A program made the translations under genes and the position numbers. A stretch of 64,000 nt of DNA from Limosilactobacillus caccae (GTDB lineage Bacteria; Bacillota; Bacilli; Lactobacillales; Lactobacillaceae): assembly GCF_900156885.1 (NCBI RefSeq), contig NZ_FTOY01000010.1, positions 310,001-374,000 of the forward strand. Reading direction: 5' to 3'. Shown here piece by piece: positions 15,432 to 22,324 of this stretch (position 1 is its first letter; each line of letters opens with the position of its first letter). A model generated the notes under the pieces. That model did not search any database. It saw only the letters and a list, made by a program, of their open reading frames with translations, and was not told the DNA's origin.

Positions 15432-16799
15432 ATGCAATTTATTTCAACAAATATTCCAATCCTCCTGAATCCGTCGAGTACCTACCCGTCACTCGCAATG
15501 TATATTTATGCGTTCTGGATTCAGTGGAGTCTTGTTGCCTTTCTGCACGTCAAGCTTTTCGAGCGGACGAGTAAGATCAAAGTGCCGCTGTGGTTATACT
15601 TCGTTTACATCGTCGCCTGGCTCTTGCTGACCCCGTCGCTCGGTGCCGAACTTATTGAAATCGTCGGGCTGACGGTGTTGGTATACTACTTTGTTTCACG
15701 GCGAAATGTCTCAATCACCGCGTTAGTGACCTACTATATTTTCGCGTGCCTGATGTTGTACTTAACGACCGGCCTGGTTGGGACGCTGATCGGGAGCTTC
15801 ATCTCAGTTATCGCCCCGACGAAGGCATTTATCATCAGAGCGTTAATGGCGGTCCCGATTACCCTAATTGAATTTGCAATCGCCTACTGGATCATCACGA
15901 AGACCCAGGCAGCAGTTGCCAAGTTTGTCCAAGTGGTAGCCGAGCAGGCACCAGTCCTCACCTGGGTTTTCAACCTCTTCATGTTTAGCTTTGAAATTTT
16001 CAAATACGCTGGGATGGGTGGTTCAGCCCTCGTCCCTTCGCTGATCTATATCGCCCTAATCTTCGCCTATGCCCTAGTGATGACACTGACGATCCGTTAC
16101 ACGACGAAGTACTTCCAATACCAGGCGTTAGTGATCAGTCAGGAGACGGAATTAAAGAACCTGCAGACATATACTAGCCATATTGAAGAGATGTTCGATG
16201 ACCTTCGTCGTTTCCGTCACGATTACAAAAACATCCTGACGAGTCTCGGCGGTGCGATTGAAGAAGGCAAGATTGACGAGGTTCGTTCAATTTACGACCG
16301 CACGATCATGGCGACGAGTAACGACCTTGAGGAACGGACGGCCGTCCTAAGTCACCTTGCTAATATCAACGACCTTGAGATTAAGAGTCTGGTTTACAGT
16401 AAGGTCATCACCGCGATTGACAAGGATATCGCAGTCGAAGTCGAGGTTGTCGACCCAATTACCCTGTCATCGAAAGTCGATGTTTTAGATGCAATCAGGA
16501 TTATTTCTATCCTGTTCGATAACGCCATCAATGCCGCTGACAAAGCCGCCGGCGGGAAGATCAACTTTACCTTCTTCAACCAAGACCACAACCAATATAT
16601 CGTGATTGGTAATTCGACAACTGAAGAACAAATCGCTGCCGCAAAGGTAAGTGGGAAGTTCAAGGGGCTGACCACGCAAAAGCACTCGCTCGGCTTACGG
16701 ACATTGCGGATCCTGCTCGCAAAATACCCGTTCATCCAGCATAACTACAAGTCAAATAACCACTGGTTTGAACAGGAAATTATCATTCATAATAAATAA
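15432..16799 (+). CDS. GHKL sensor histidine kinase (AgrC-like)
   Basis: The 455-residue protein has about six membrane segments over residues 20-225, a linker coiled coil, and the HPK10-type phosphoacceptor motif RRFRHDYKNILTSL with His at about residue 263. The GHKL ATPase domain shows the N-box SILFDNAINAADKA and HSLGLRTLRILLAKYP. It partners the upstream LytTR regulator. AgrC-like kinases usually sense peptides, but no peptide gene is visible here. Confidence 0.92.
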   Translation: MQFISTNIPILLNPSSTYPSLAMYIYAFWIQWSLVAFLHVKLFERTSKIKVPLWLYFVYIVAWLLLTPSLGAELIEIVGLTVLVYYFVSRRNVSITALVTYYIFACLMLYLTTGLVGTLIGSFISVIAPTKAFIIRALMAVPITLIEFAIAYWIITKTQAAVAKFVQVVAEQAPVLTWVFNLFMFSFEIFKYAGMGGSALVPSLIYIALIFAYALVMTLTIRYTTKYFQYQALVISQETELKNLQTYTSHIEEMFDDLRRFRHDYKNILTSLGGAIEEGKIDEVRSIYDRTIMATSNDLEERTAVLSHLANINDLEIKSLVYSKVITAIDKDIAVEVEVVDPITLSSKVDVLDAIRIISILFDNAINAADKAAGGKINFTFFNQDHNQYIVIGNSTTEEQIAAAKVSGKFKGLTTQKHSLGLRTLRILLAKYPFIQHNYKSNNHWFEQEIIIHNK

Positions 16800-16872
16800 A
16801 AGGAGACTGGCTTTGCACTAGCGAAAGGCGGATTTAACGCTTTTCGGCTGCAAAGGTCAGCCTCCTTTTTAT
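16798..16872. terminator. long bidirectional terminator
   Basis: AAAAGGAG..CTGGC..TTGCA pairs with TGCAA..GTCAG..CTCCTTTT over a branched stem, with A- and T-runs at the ends, between the convergent kinase and zinc-ribbon genes. Confidence 0.8.
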
Positions 16873-17600
16873 TATAGTGAATTGGGGACAATTTCTAGGA
16901 TTTTAATATATTTAATCGCCGGCTTTGTCGCCACTTTTACCGGATAGTGACCCTCTAGCCCGGAGATGGGCGTTTTACCGTTCGACAGCAGTACCGTCTG
17001 CTTCACACTAATTACCGTTTGTAGCGGCCCACTAAACTCAGTCGCCTTTGCCTGTACGTGCAACTTGTAGTGCCGGTGGGTATCGTACAGCTTAGCTAGT
17101 TTTCGTGAACTACAACTGCCAAACTTCTTCTGATCACTTTTCTGATTGCCAAGATATGCCACGTCTAGGGTGAAGGGCTTATCTTTGGGCGGTTGCTTAT
17201 GTCCACCCTTAATCACATAGTAAGCTTGTGCCTGGGAGTGCAAATCCTGATCGTAGTAGACCAGCTTAACTCCCATGTATTCGGTATAGTTGTAGGCACT
17301 CGTGTAACGTTGACTAAGGAAAATAAAGATTACCACGCCAAGCAGGCCAAAGAAAACTGCTAAAAAGCGAAGCAATTTTTTATTTTGTTTCGGCGGTTTA
17401 ACGCTGGGCATCACTTTTTTGGGGCGAATCCCGGTTAGTTTATGATGACAAATCGGGCATTCCGTCGTCCCCAGGGCGTTCACTTTACCGCAATTAGGAC
17501 AGACAATCGCCAGCATTGGCATCGGTAATTTGGCGCCGCAGTTAGTACAATATTCTTCGTTATCGTCATTGATCGTATTACATTTAATGCAAACTTTCAT
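16872..17600 (-). CDS. zinc-ribbon single-span membrane protein
   Basis: The start is the ATG at 17600 (MKVCIKCNTINDDNEEYC), 242 residues. Two zinc ribbons lie in the first 60 residues (CxxC...CxxC twice), then a basic linker (GIRPKKVMPSVKPPKQNKK), one membrane span (LLRFLAVFFGLLGVVIFIFL, about 77-96) and an extracytoplasmic beta-rich domain of about 140 residues. This resembles TcaA/YvbJ-type zinc-ribbon proteins, of which roles are poorly known. The Shine-Dalgarno is weak (AGGTG). Confidence 0.75.
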   Translation of the reverse strand: MKVCIKCNTINDDNEEYCTNCGAKLPMPMLAIVCPNCGKVNALGTTECPICHHKLTGIRPKKVMPSVKPPKQNKKLLRFLAVFFGLLGVVIFIFLSQRYTSAYNYTEYMGVKLVYYDQDLHSQAQAYYVIKGGHKQPPKDKPFTLDVAYLGNQKSDQKKFGSCSSRKLAKLYDTHRHYKLHVQAKATEFSGPLQTVISVKQTVLLSNGKTPISGLEGHYPVKVATKPAIKYIKILEIVPNSL

Positions 17601-17647
17601 TAGCAACACCTAATTAAATATTTTTAACCATTTTAGCATGGAAGAAG

Positions 17648-17676
17648 AAAAAGCGGGGCTGATTTGACCCGCTTTT
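17648..17676 (-). terminator. hairpin between zinc-ribbon gene and rpn array
   Basis: AAAAGCGGG pairs with CCCGCTTTT on either strand; it can close the minus-strand rpn array. Confidence 0.6.
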
Positions 17677-17756
17677 CAGTTATCGGTTCTGTGACTTGAT
17701 ACGGCTTTGCGTAAGCCAATTTTGCGATTCATTTCTGGCCTTAACCAAGAGAGGCG

Positions 17757-18055
17757 TTAGCGAGTTAATTTTTGATAGTATTCCTCGGCTTGGACTGGTG
17801 AAAGATCAAGGATTTGTTCCATAAAGTTAATTACTTCTTCGCGGGATTTCCCGCCATTGATTAGCTTTTGAATTATTTGCCGTTCTTTTTTGGCTTCACC
17901 TTGGCTTAGTCCTTTTTCTAATCCCCGGTTAAGCCTTCTTTAATTCCAGCAGCCTTACCTTGGCTCAGCCCCTTTTCTAATCCTTGGCTCAACCCTTGCT
18001 CCTTTGCCAACGCAATACTATTTTCAATATCCATCTCGTACAATGACCGTTGCAT
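17757..18055 (-). pseudogene. silent rpn tail cassette, type B, frameshifted
   Basis: A promoterless copy of only the 3' module of an rpn gene lies 45 bases after the stop of the copy 3 remnant. It begins with the conserved AAGCAAAATCGGAAATGGAG, keeps GGAGGAGAG and the ATG (18055) of MQRSLYEMD, and runs through SQGLEKGLSQGKAAGIKEGL, where a frameshift near 17925 breaks it. After the shift it reads the type B tail (QIIQKLINGGKSREEVINF... LSPVQAEEYYQKLTR). No nuclease core belongs to it. Confidence 0.75.
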
Positions 18056-18100
18056 ATACTCTCTCCTCCATTTCCGATTTTGCTTGTAATGAAGGCTTTG

Positions 18101-18322
18101 TTACTTATCAGTGAGAAAAAATTCGGCTTCTTTACTGGAAAGTTGATACAGTTCCATCAGATTTTGCTTAATAGTCGCTTTGGGTGTTCCAAGCCGCTCA
18201 AGAGAATAGATTAGGTTATGGATCCCGCGTGTTCTTTCTTCTGCTTTACCTTGACTCAATCCCTGCTCCTTAGCCAACGCAATACTGTTCTCAATATCCA
18301 TCTCGTACAATGATCGTTGCAT
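18101..18322 (-). CDS. internal small protein of broken rpn copy 3 (RpnS-like)
   Basis: GGAGGAGAG five bases before the ATG at 18322 is preserved. The 73-residue product has MQRSLYEMDIENSIALAKEQ, a short GLSQGKAEE repeat and a type A tail. It is downstream of the insertion, so it could still be translated if transcribed. Confidence 0.55.
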   Translation of the reverse strand: MQRSLYEMDIENSIALAKEQGLSQGKAEERTRGIHNLIYSLERLGTPKATIKQNLMELYQLSSKEAEFFLTDK

Positions 18323-18706
18323 ATATTCTCTCCTCCATTTCCGATTTTGCTTAACGAAGGTGATTCTCTTCTCTAATTGTACGATAAAATCGTCGTCGTC
18401 ACCAACTTGGCGGTTCGCAATCACGTCGAGAAATTGTTGCAGCTTGGGATTTACTTCCTGGCGCAGGCTAGTCACGTCAAACACCAGGGTTTGTTCTCCG
18501 TCCACGTACGCCGTGTCAGGGTGGCCCTTAATTAGCCGTTCAATCTGGTACTCTTGGTCACCGAAGCCAAAGGGATCAAAACAACAGAAGAAGATCACGT
18601 AAGAATTATCCGCGGTTGCGTAATTTTGCCCCTTTTCATAACAGTCCATCGCTAAATTTGCATGGTAAAAACGGATCCGCTGCGGCAAATTATGCTTGTC
18701 GACTAC

Positions 18707-18814
18707 CGCAGTAGCTGGCTGGATTCTGAGCGCTGATAAATCAGCACTCAGAACGCCTAGCCATCCTTGCGGGGGCTCACAGACGAAGTAGCAAGCTACT
18801 TCTGGTTCGCTCCC
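18707..18814. mobile_element. 108-bp double-hairpin insertion in rpn copy 3
   Basis: Comparison with the other three copies defines a 108-bp insertion that replaced a single base. It holds two perfect or near-perfect hairpins: TTCTGAGCGCTGAT with ATCAGCACTCAGAA (14 bp, one mismatch, 2-base loop) and GAAGTAGC with GCTACTTC (8 bp, 2-base loop). There is no clear target duplication and no terminal inverted repeat of DDE type. Two subterminal hairpins without duplication resemble palindrome-associated, IS200/IS605-derived miniature elements. Confidence 0.7.
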
Positions 18815-19077
18815 TGCATCTCAATGTCGTAACGATTATGCTGGTCGTCCTCAACGTAGATATCCAATCGTACTCCCTTAGCGTCGTGGCCACTGGTGAA
18901 TTCCTGCTGACTGACTACCTGCTTAACTCGTTTAATATGCAAGGCTGGCAGGACCCGGCGCAACACTTCCAGGGTGATCCGCTTATCCAGCATCACCTTA
19001 TTGAAAACAAAGTCATTGGCCAATCCCGCTTCTTCCCAGCTCCGTCGCGCCTGTGCTAATAATTTTGAATTTGGCAT

Positions 19078-19125
19078 TTTGCACCTCCTAATAGATATAT
19101 ACGTAAAAAGACGCAAAATGCACTA
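19078..19125 (-). promoter_or_regulatory. leader of rpn copy 3
   Basis: Same conserved block as upstream of copies 1, 2 and 4, with GGAGGTG before the ATG and an altered GTCTTTTTACG part. Confidence 0.5.
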
Positions 19126-19184
19126 AAATTTTTCAATTAGGAAAGTACAAAGTATCCGCAACCAAAATACTTTTAAACAACAAA

Positions 19185-19208
19185 GAGGTTGAGCCACTAC
19201 TCAACCTC
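19185..19208 (-). terminator. terminator of the rpn copy 4 array
   Basis: GAGGTTGAG/CTCAACCTC hairpin with TTTGTTG on the minus strand, same as after copy 1. Confidence 0.7.
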
Positions 19209-19277
19209 ATGAAATTAAGTTAATTACTTCTTCTCGGGACTTTTCTCCATTTCCGATTTTGCTTAACGAAGGCTTCG
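19209..19277 (-). pseudogene. scar of a type B rpn tail cassette
   Basis: After the intact standalone cassette, the cassette start AAGCAAAATCGGAAATGGAG reappears and passes straight into AAAGTCCCGAGAAGAAGTAA, the end of a type B tail. The repeat part in between is deleted. It is the counterpart of the scar after copy 1. Confidence 0.65.
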
Positions 19278-19559
19278 TTACTTATCAGCGAGATAAGATT
19301 CGGCTTCTTTACTGGAGAGTTGATACAGTTCCATCAGATTTTGCTTAATAGTTGCTTTGGATGTCCCAAGCCGTTCAAGGGAATAGATTAGATTATGGAT
19401 CCCACGAGTTCTTTCTTCTGCTTTACCTTGACTCAAGCCTTCTTCGATCCCAGCTGCTCGCCCTTCCTTAATCCCTGCAGCCTTACCTTGGCTCAACCCC
19501 TGCTCCTTTGCCAACGCAATACTATTTTCAATATCCATCTCGTACAATGACCGTTGCAT
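19278..19559 (-). CDS. standalone RpnS-like tail cassette, type A
   Basis: This 93-residue frame is an rpn 3' module without a nuclease core. It starts with ATG at 19559 behind GGAGGAGAG and lies 27 bases after the stop of rpn copy 4. Its homology to rpn genes begins at CGGAAATGGAG, just upstream of the ribosome site. It reads MQRSLYEMDIENSIALAKEQ, EG/SQGK repeats, and a type A tail (LSSKEAESYLADK). Placed so, it would be cotranscribed with copy 4 and could supply a second antitoxin-like protein or act as donor for tail exchange. Confidence 0.7.
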   Translation of the reverse strand: MQRSLYEMDIENSIALAKEQGLSQGKAAGIKEGRAAGIEEGLSQGKAEERTRGIHNLIYSLERLGTSKATIKQNLMELYQLSSKEAESYLADK

Positions 19560-19586
19560 ATATTCTCTCCTCCATTTCCGAAGGGG

Positions 19587-19838
19587 TTACTTTATTGCAG
19601 CTTGATAATAACTTTCTGCTTGTTTAGTTGTAAGGTTACGAGTCTTAACAAGAAAATTGATTATCTGGTCGTGTTGCTGCCCTATGTCAAGCAGACCACG
19701 AACCATCGCTACCCGTTCTTCATCTTTACCTTGACTCAAGCCTTCTTTAATTCCAGCTGCCTTACCTTGACTCAATCCCTGCTCCTTTGCCAACGCAATG
19801 CTATTCTCAATATCCATCTCGTACAATGACCGTTGCAT
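19587..19838 (-). CDS. internal in-frame small protein of rpn copy 4 (RpnS-like)
   Basis: The conserved GGAGGAGAG-ATG lies 648 bases into the gene, as in all copies. The product would be 83 residues with the type C tail. Confidence 0.62.
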   Translation of the reverse strand: MQRSLYEMDIENSIALAKEQGLSQGKAAGIKEGLSQGKDEERVAMVRGLLDIGQQHDQIINFLVKTRNLTTKQAESYYQAAIK

Positions 19839-20486
19839 ATATTCTCTCCTCCATTTCCGATTTTGCTTAACGAAGGTGATTCTCTTCTCTAATTGTACGA
19901 TAAAATCGTCGTCGTCACCAACTTGGCGGTTCGCAATCACGTCGAGAAATTGTTGCAACTTAGGGTTCACTTCCTGGCGCAAGCTAGTCACGTCAAACAC
20001 TAGCGTTTGTTCCCCATCAGCGTATACGGCGTCAGGGTGGTCTTTAATTCGTCGTTCAATCTGATACTCTTGGTCACCGAAGCCAAAGGGGTCAAAACAA
20101 CAGAAGAAGATCACGTAAGAATTATCCGCCGTTGCGTAATTTTGCCCCTTTTCATAACAGTCCATCGCAAGGTTCGCGTGGTAAAAGCGGATTCGCTGCG
20201 GCAAATTATGTTTATCGACTACTTGCATCTCAATGTCAAAGCGATTATGCTGGTCATCTTCAACATAGATATCCAGCCGCACTCCCTTGGCGTCATGACT
20301 ACTGGTGAATTCCTGCTGGCTGACTACCTGCTTGACCCGTTTGATATGCAAGGTCGGCAGAACTCGCCGCAACACTTCCAGGGTGATCCGCTTATCCAAC
20401 ATCACCTTATTGAAAACAAAGTCGTTGGCTAACCCCGCTTCTTCCCAGCTCCGTCGCGCTTGTGCTAATAATTTCTGATTTGGCAT
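19587..20486 (-). CDS. Rpn family PD-(D/E)XK nuclease, copy 4, tail type C
   Basis: The 299-residue protein starts at ATG 20486 (MPNQKLLAQARRSWEE) behind the conserved leader. The nuclease core is intact, with GVRLDIYVEDD and the ExQ motif FDIEMQ. After the MQRSLYEMD module and SQGKAAGIKEG repeats it ends in a third tail type, C (DEERVAMVRGLLDIGQQHD... TTKQAESYYQAAIK). With copies 1 and 2 it is one of three apparently functional rpn genes. Two downstream partial cassettes (one intact, one scar) share its transcription unit. Confidence 0.9.
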   Translation of the reverse strand: MPNQKLLAQARRSWEEAGLANDFVFNKVMLDKRITLEVLRRVLPTLHIKRVKQVVSQQEFTSSHDAKGVRLDIYVEDDQHNRFDIEMQVVDKHNLPQRIRFYHANLAMDCYEKGQNYATADNSYVIFFCCFDPFGFGDQEYQIERRIKDHPDAVYADGEQTLVFDVTSLRQEVNPKLQQFLDVIANRQVGDDDDFIVQLEKRITFVKQNRKWRREYMQRSLYEMDIENSIALAKEQGLSQGKAAGIKEGLSQGKDEERVAMVRGLLDIGQQHDQIINFLVKTRNLTTKQAESYYQAAIK

Positions 20487-20550
20487 TTTGCACCTCCTAA
20501 TAGATATATACGTAAAAAGACGCAAAATGCACTTTTTTGACCACAAAAAA

Positions 20551-20570
20551 GCTCAGCTAGCCAACTGAGC
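20551..20570 (-). terminator. terminator of the 20.6 kb lipoprotein gene
   Basis: GCTCAG pairs with CTGAGC and is followed on minus by TTTTTTG. Confidence 0.75.
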
Positions 20571-20585
20571 TCCAATTATTTTATT

Positions 20586-21623
20586 TTAATCATTATTTGC
20601 AATCGACTCGCGGTAGGCCGATTCCGGCTTCAACTTATTCGCGTAGCCGTTCACTTCATCTTTTTGTGCCTGGCTGGTGTAGTAGTCACGAATCAGCCCC
20701 GAAACCGTAATGTGCTTGGTAACTACCGGGGCTTCCGCTACCGACTGATCTCCTTGCGGCTCAACCATCTTTACCGTGACGTCATTACCGTTGCGCTTAA
20801 AGTAGATAAAGCTCGTCGGGTCCCCGTTGGCCGTAATATAGCTATAACCCTGGAGATCTCCGAAGTCACTGTCGGCAGAATCCTCATAGTAAAGGCCACC
20901 ATCAATACCCCGTTTAAACCAGTCCGGGGCCTTATATAAGGCGACCAGCGTCCCCAACTGCTGGGTAGTTAAATTTTGGCTGCTGTGATTGCTTGCTGAA
21001 GATGAATTAGCCGAGGTTTCTCCCCGCAAATCAATAATCTTGGTGTTTTGCGCCACATTGTTGACCCGGCTTACGCCATGATGCTCCTTTGCGTAGGCGA
21101 CCATTTCAGCAGGCGTTACCCCGTCAGCCCGGATTCCGGCATCACTATCGGCAAAGTAAATCTTATCGCCAGCAATCGTGTAGTAAATTGAGTTTAGGCG
21201 GTCACCCTTATTACTCGAGTCGCCGGTAAGCTTAACTGAATACAATAATTCCGCCCCATCAGGATAGGTCTTATACAGCGGCCCATCCCCCTTCGGCACA
21301 CTATCTTTTTCGTAAATCTTAACGGTCGCGCCCTGTCCGCTCTTCGCCATGTTGGCAGAGTAATCATTGCTGTCGGCACCCGGCATATGCGCATCCCCAT
21401 AGTAAAGAACAAGGGCCGCCGTCTGTGATGGCGTTAGCTTGTCAGCGTCAAGACTGCTTAAATTCCCCGCTGCCTGATTCTGGTCAGCCGTACTCCCCGA
21501 AGTGGCGACCTGCGAACTGCTGACGCTAGTCTGTGAATTATTTTGCTGACTATTCCGATTGCCACAAGCCGCTAGCGTCAAAGCTGCTAGCGGGATCGCA
21601 ATCCCTAATGCTAATTTTTTCAT
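20586..21623 (-). CDS. extracellular lipoprotein, unknown function
   Basis: This 345-residue protein has a lipoprotein signal (MKKLALGIAIPLAALTLAACG), a Ser/Gln/Asn linker to about residue 50, then two similar halves: LTPSQTAALVLYYGDAH near 61 and LTTQQLGTLVALYKAPDW near 220. The shared pattern suggests an internal duplication. No enzyme motif is seen. Its ATG directly follows the stop of the upstream membrane-protein gene and uses a ribosome site inside it, so the two are coupled. Confidence 0.75.
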   Translation of the reverse strand: MKKLALGIAIPLAALTLAACGNRNSQQNNSQTSVSSSQVATSGSTADQNQAAGNLSSLDADKLTPSQTAALVLYYGDAHMPGADSNDYSANMAKSGQGATVKIYEKDSVPKGDGPLYKTYPDGAELLYSVKLTGDSSNKGDRLNSIYYTIAGDKIYFADSDAGIRADGVTPAEMVAYAKEHHGVSRVNNVAQNTKIIDLRGETSANSSSASNHSSQNLTTQQLGTLVALYKAPDWFKRGIDGGLYYEDSADSDFGDLQGYSYITANGDPTSFIYFKRNGNDVTVKMVEPQGDQSVAEAPVVTKHITVSGLIRDYYTSQAQKDEVNGYANKLKPESAYRESIANND

Positions 21624-22265
21624 TTAATTGCTCCCTAATCGTTTTGCATCACTCCTTACAATAGCATAATCTAAGAGACATTGTGAAATTATTTTGTACG
21701 ATTTAAGTTTCTGATTAGGCCGATTACTATAAAAGTAATTAATAATAACGATTATCACAGTCATTGCAACTCCTAATGCGTACCCAGTATTACTGATATT
21801 TGAAACAAATAGGTTAGTACATAAGGTCAACAAAGGCGTTGCCGGTACTATATATTTCCAGTAATTTTCTTGTTTGTTCTTCTTTTCATTAATCAGATAT
21901 TCTAAACCATATGCTATTAAAAATGCTGTGTAGGGTGATAAATTATTGTATAAAGCATAACATTTTACGGATTTCTGTAGTTTTTGAACTAATAGTTCTT
22001 CCTCAAGAACATATTCTTTATTCGAAAAAACTTTAGCCCCTATTAGATAGTACATAGCTCCTAAAAGAACCATCCCTATTATTGTTATTAAGACATCCAA
22101 TTTTACAATATAAATAATTAATAAGATTATTATTTCAATTAATACTAACAGCATTATTTTTAACATTTGCTTTTGAATCCAAGCTTTATTAAATAATTCT
22201 ATCACTTGTATAACCCAGCTAATTTCTTCATTATTTATTAAAGCTTGAGTAACTTTATTATTCAT
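21624..22265 (-). CDS. four-span membrane protein, AT-rich
   Basis: The 213-residue protein has membrane segments at about residues 38-56, 60-78, 140-160 and 163-183, and no recognised family. The coding sequence is clearly richer in A and T than its neighbours, with many ATA, TTA and AAT codons, a sign of recent arrival. It is coupled to the lipoprotein gene that follows directly. Confidence 0.65.
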   Translation of the reverse strand: MNNKVTQALINNEEISWVIQVIELFNKAWIQKQMLKIMLLVLIEIIILLIIYIVKLDVLITIIGMVLLGAMYYLIGAKVFSNKEYVLEEELLVQKLQKSVKCYALYNNLSPYTAFLIAYGLEYLINEKKNKQENYWKYIVPATPLLTLCTNLFVSNISNTGYALGVAMTVIIVIINYFYSNRPNQKLKSYKIISQCLLDYAIVRSDAKRLGSN

Positions 22266-22295
22266 AAACTCTCCTTTTTGTTAACCATAAAAAAG

Positions 22296-22316
22296 ATGCT
22301 GCTCTTCACAGCATCC
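22296..22316 (-). terminator. terminator of the second LPQTG gene
   Basis: GATGCTG/CAGCATC hairpin followed on minus by TTTTTTATG, 9 bases past the stop. Confidence 0.8.
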
Positions 22317-22324
22317 TTATCAAT

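Larger units (their letters stand above)
18101..19077 (-). pseudogene. Rpn nuclease copy 3, interrupted, tail type A
   Basis: The gene starts at 19077 (MPNSKLLAQARRSWEE) with the conserved leader, and reads the nuclease core up to RYDIEMQ. Exactly there a 108-bp double-hairpin sequence (18707-18814) replaces one base and brings in a stop after GANQK. The rest of the core (VVDKHNLPQRIRF) and the tail stay readable as a separate frame from 18688. The tail is type A (LSSKEAEFFLTDK). The nuclease cannot be made in one piece, but the internal antitoxin-like frame remains intact. Confidence 0.88.

Noticed and set aside
14629-16799. LytTR/GHKL pair as a bacteriocin quorum-sensing locus
   Set aside because: No double-glycine leader peptide, ABC-C39 exporter or immunity gene is seen around it.
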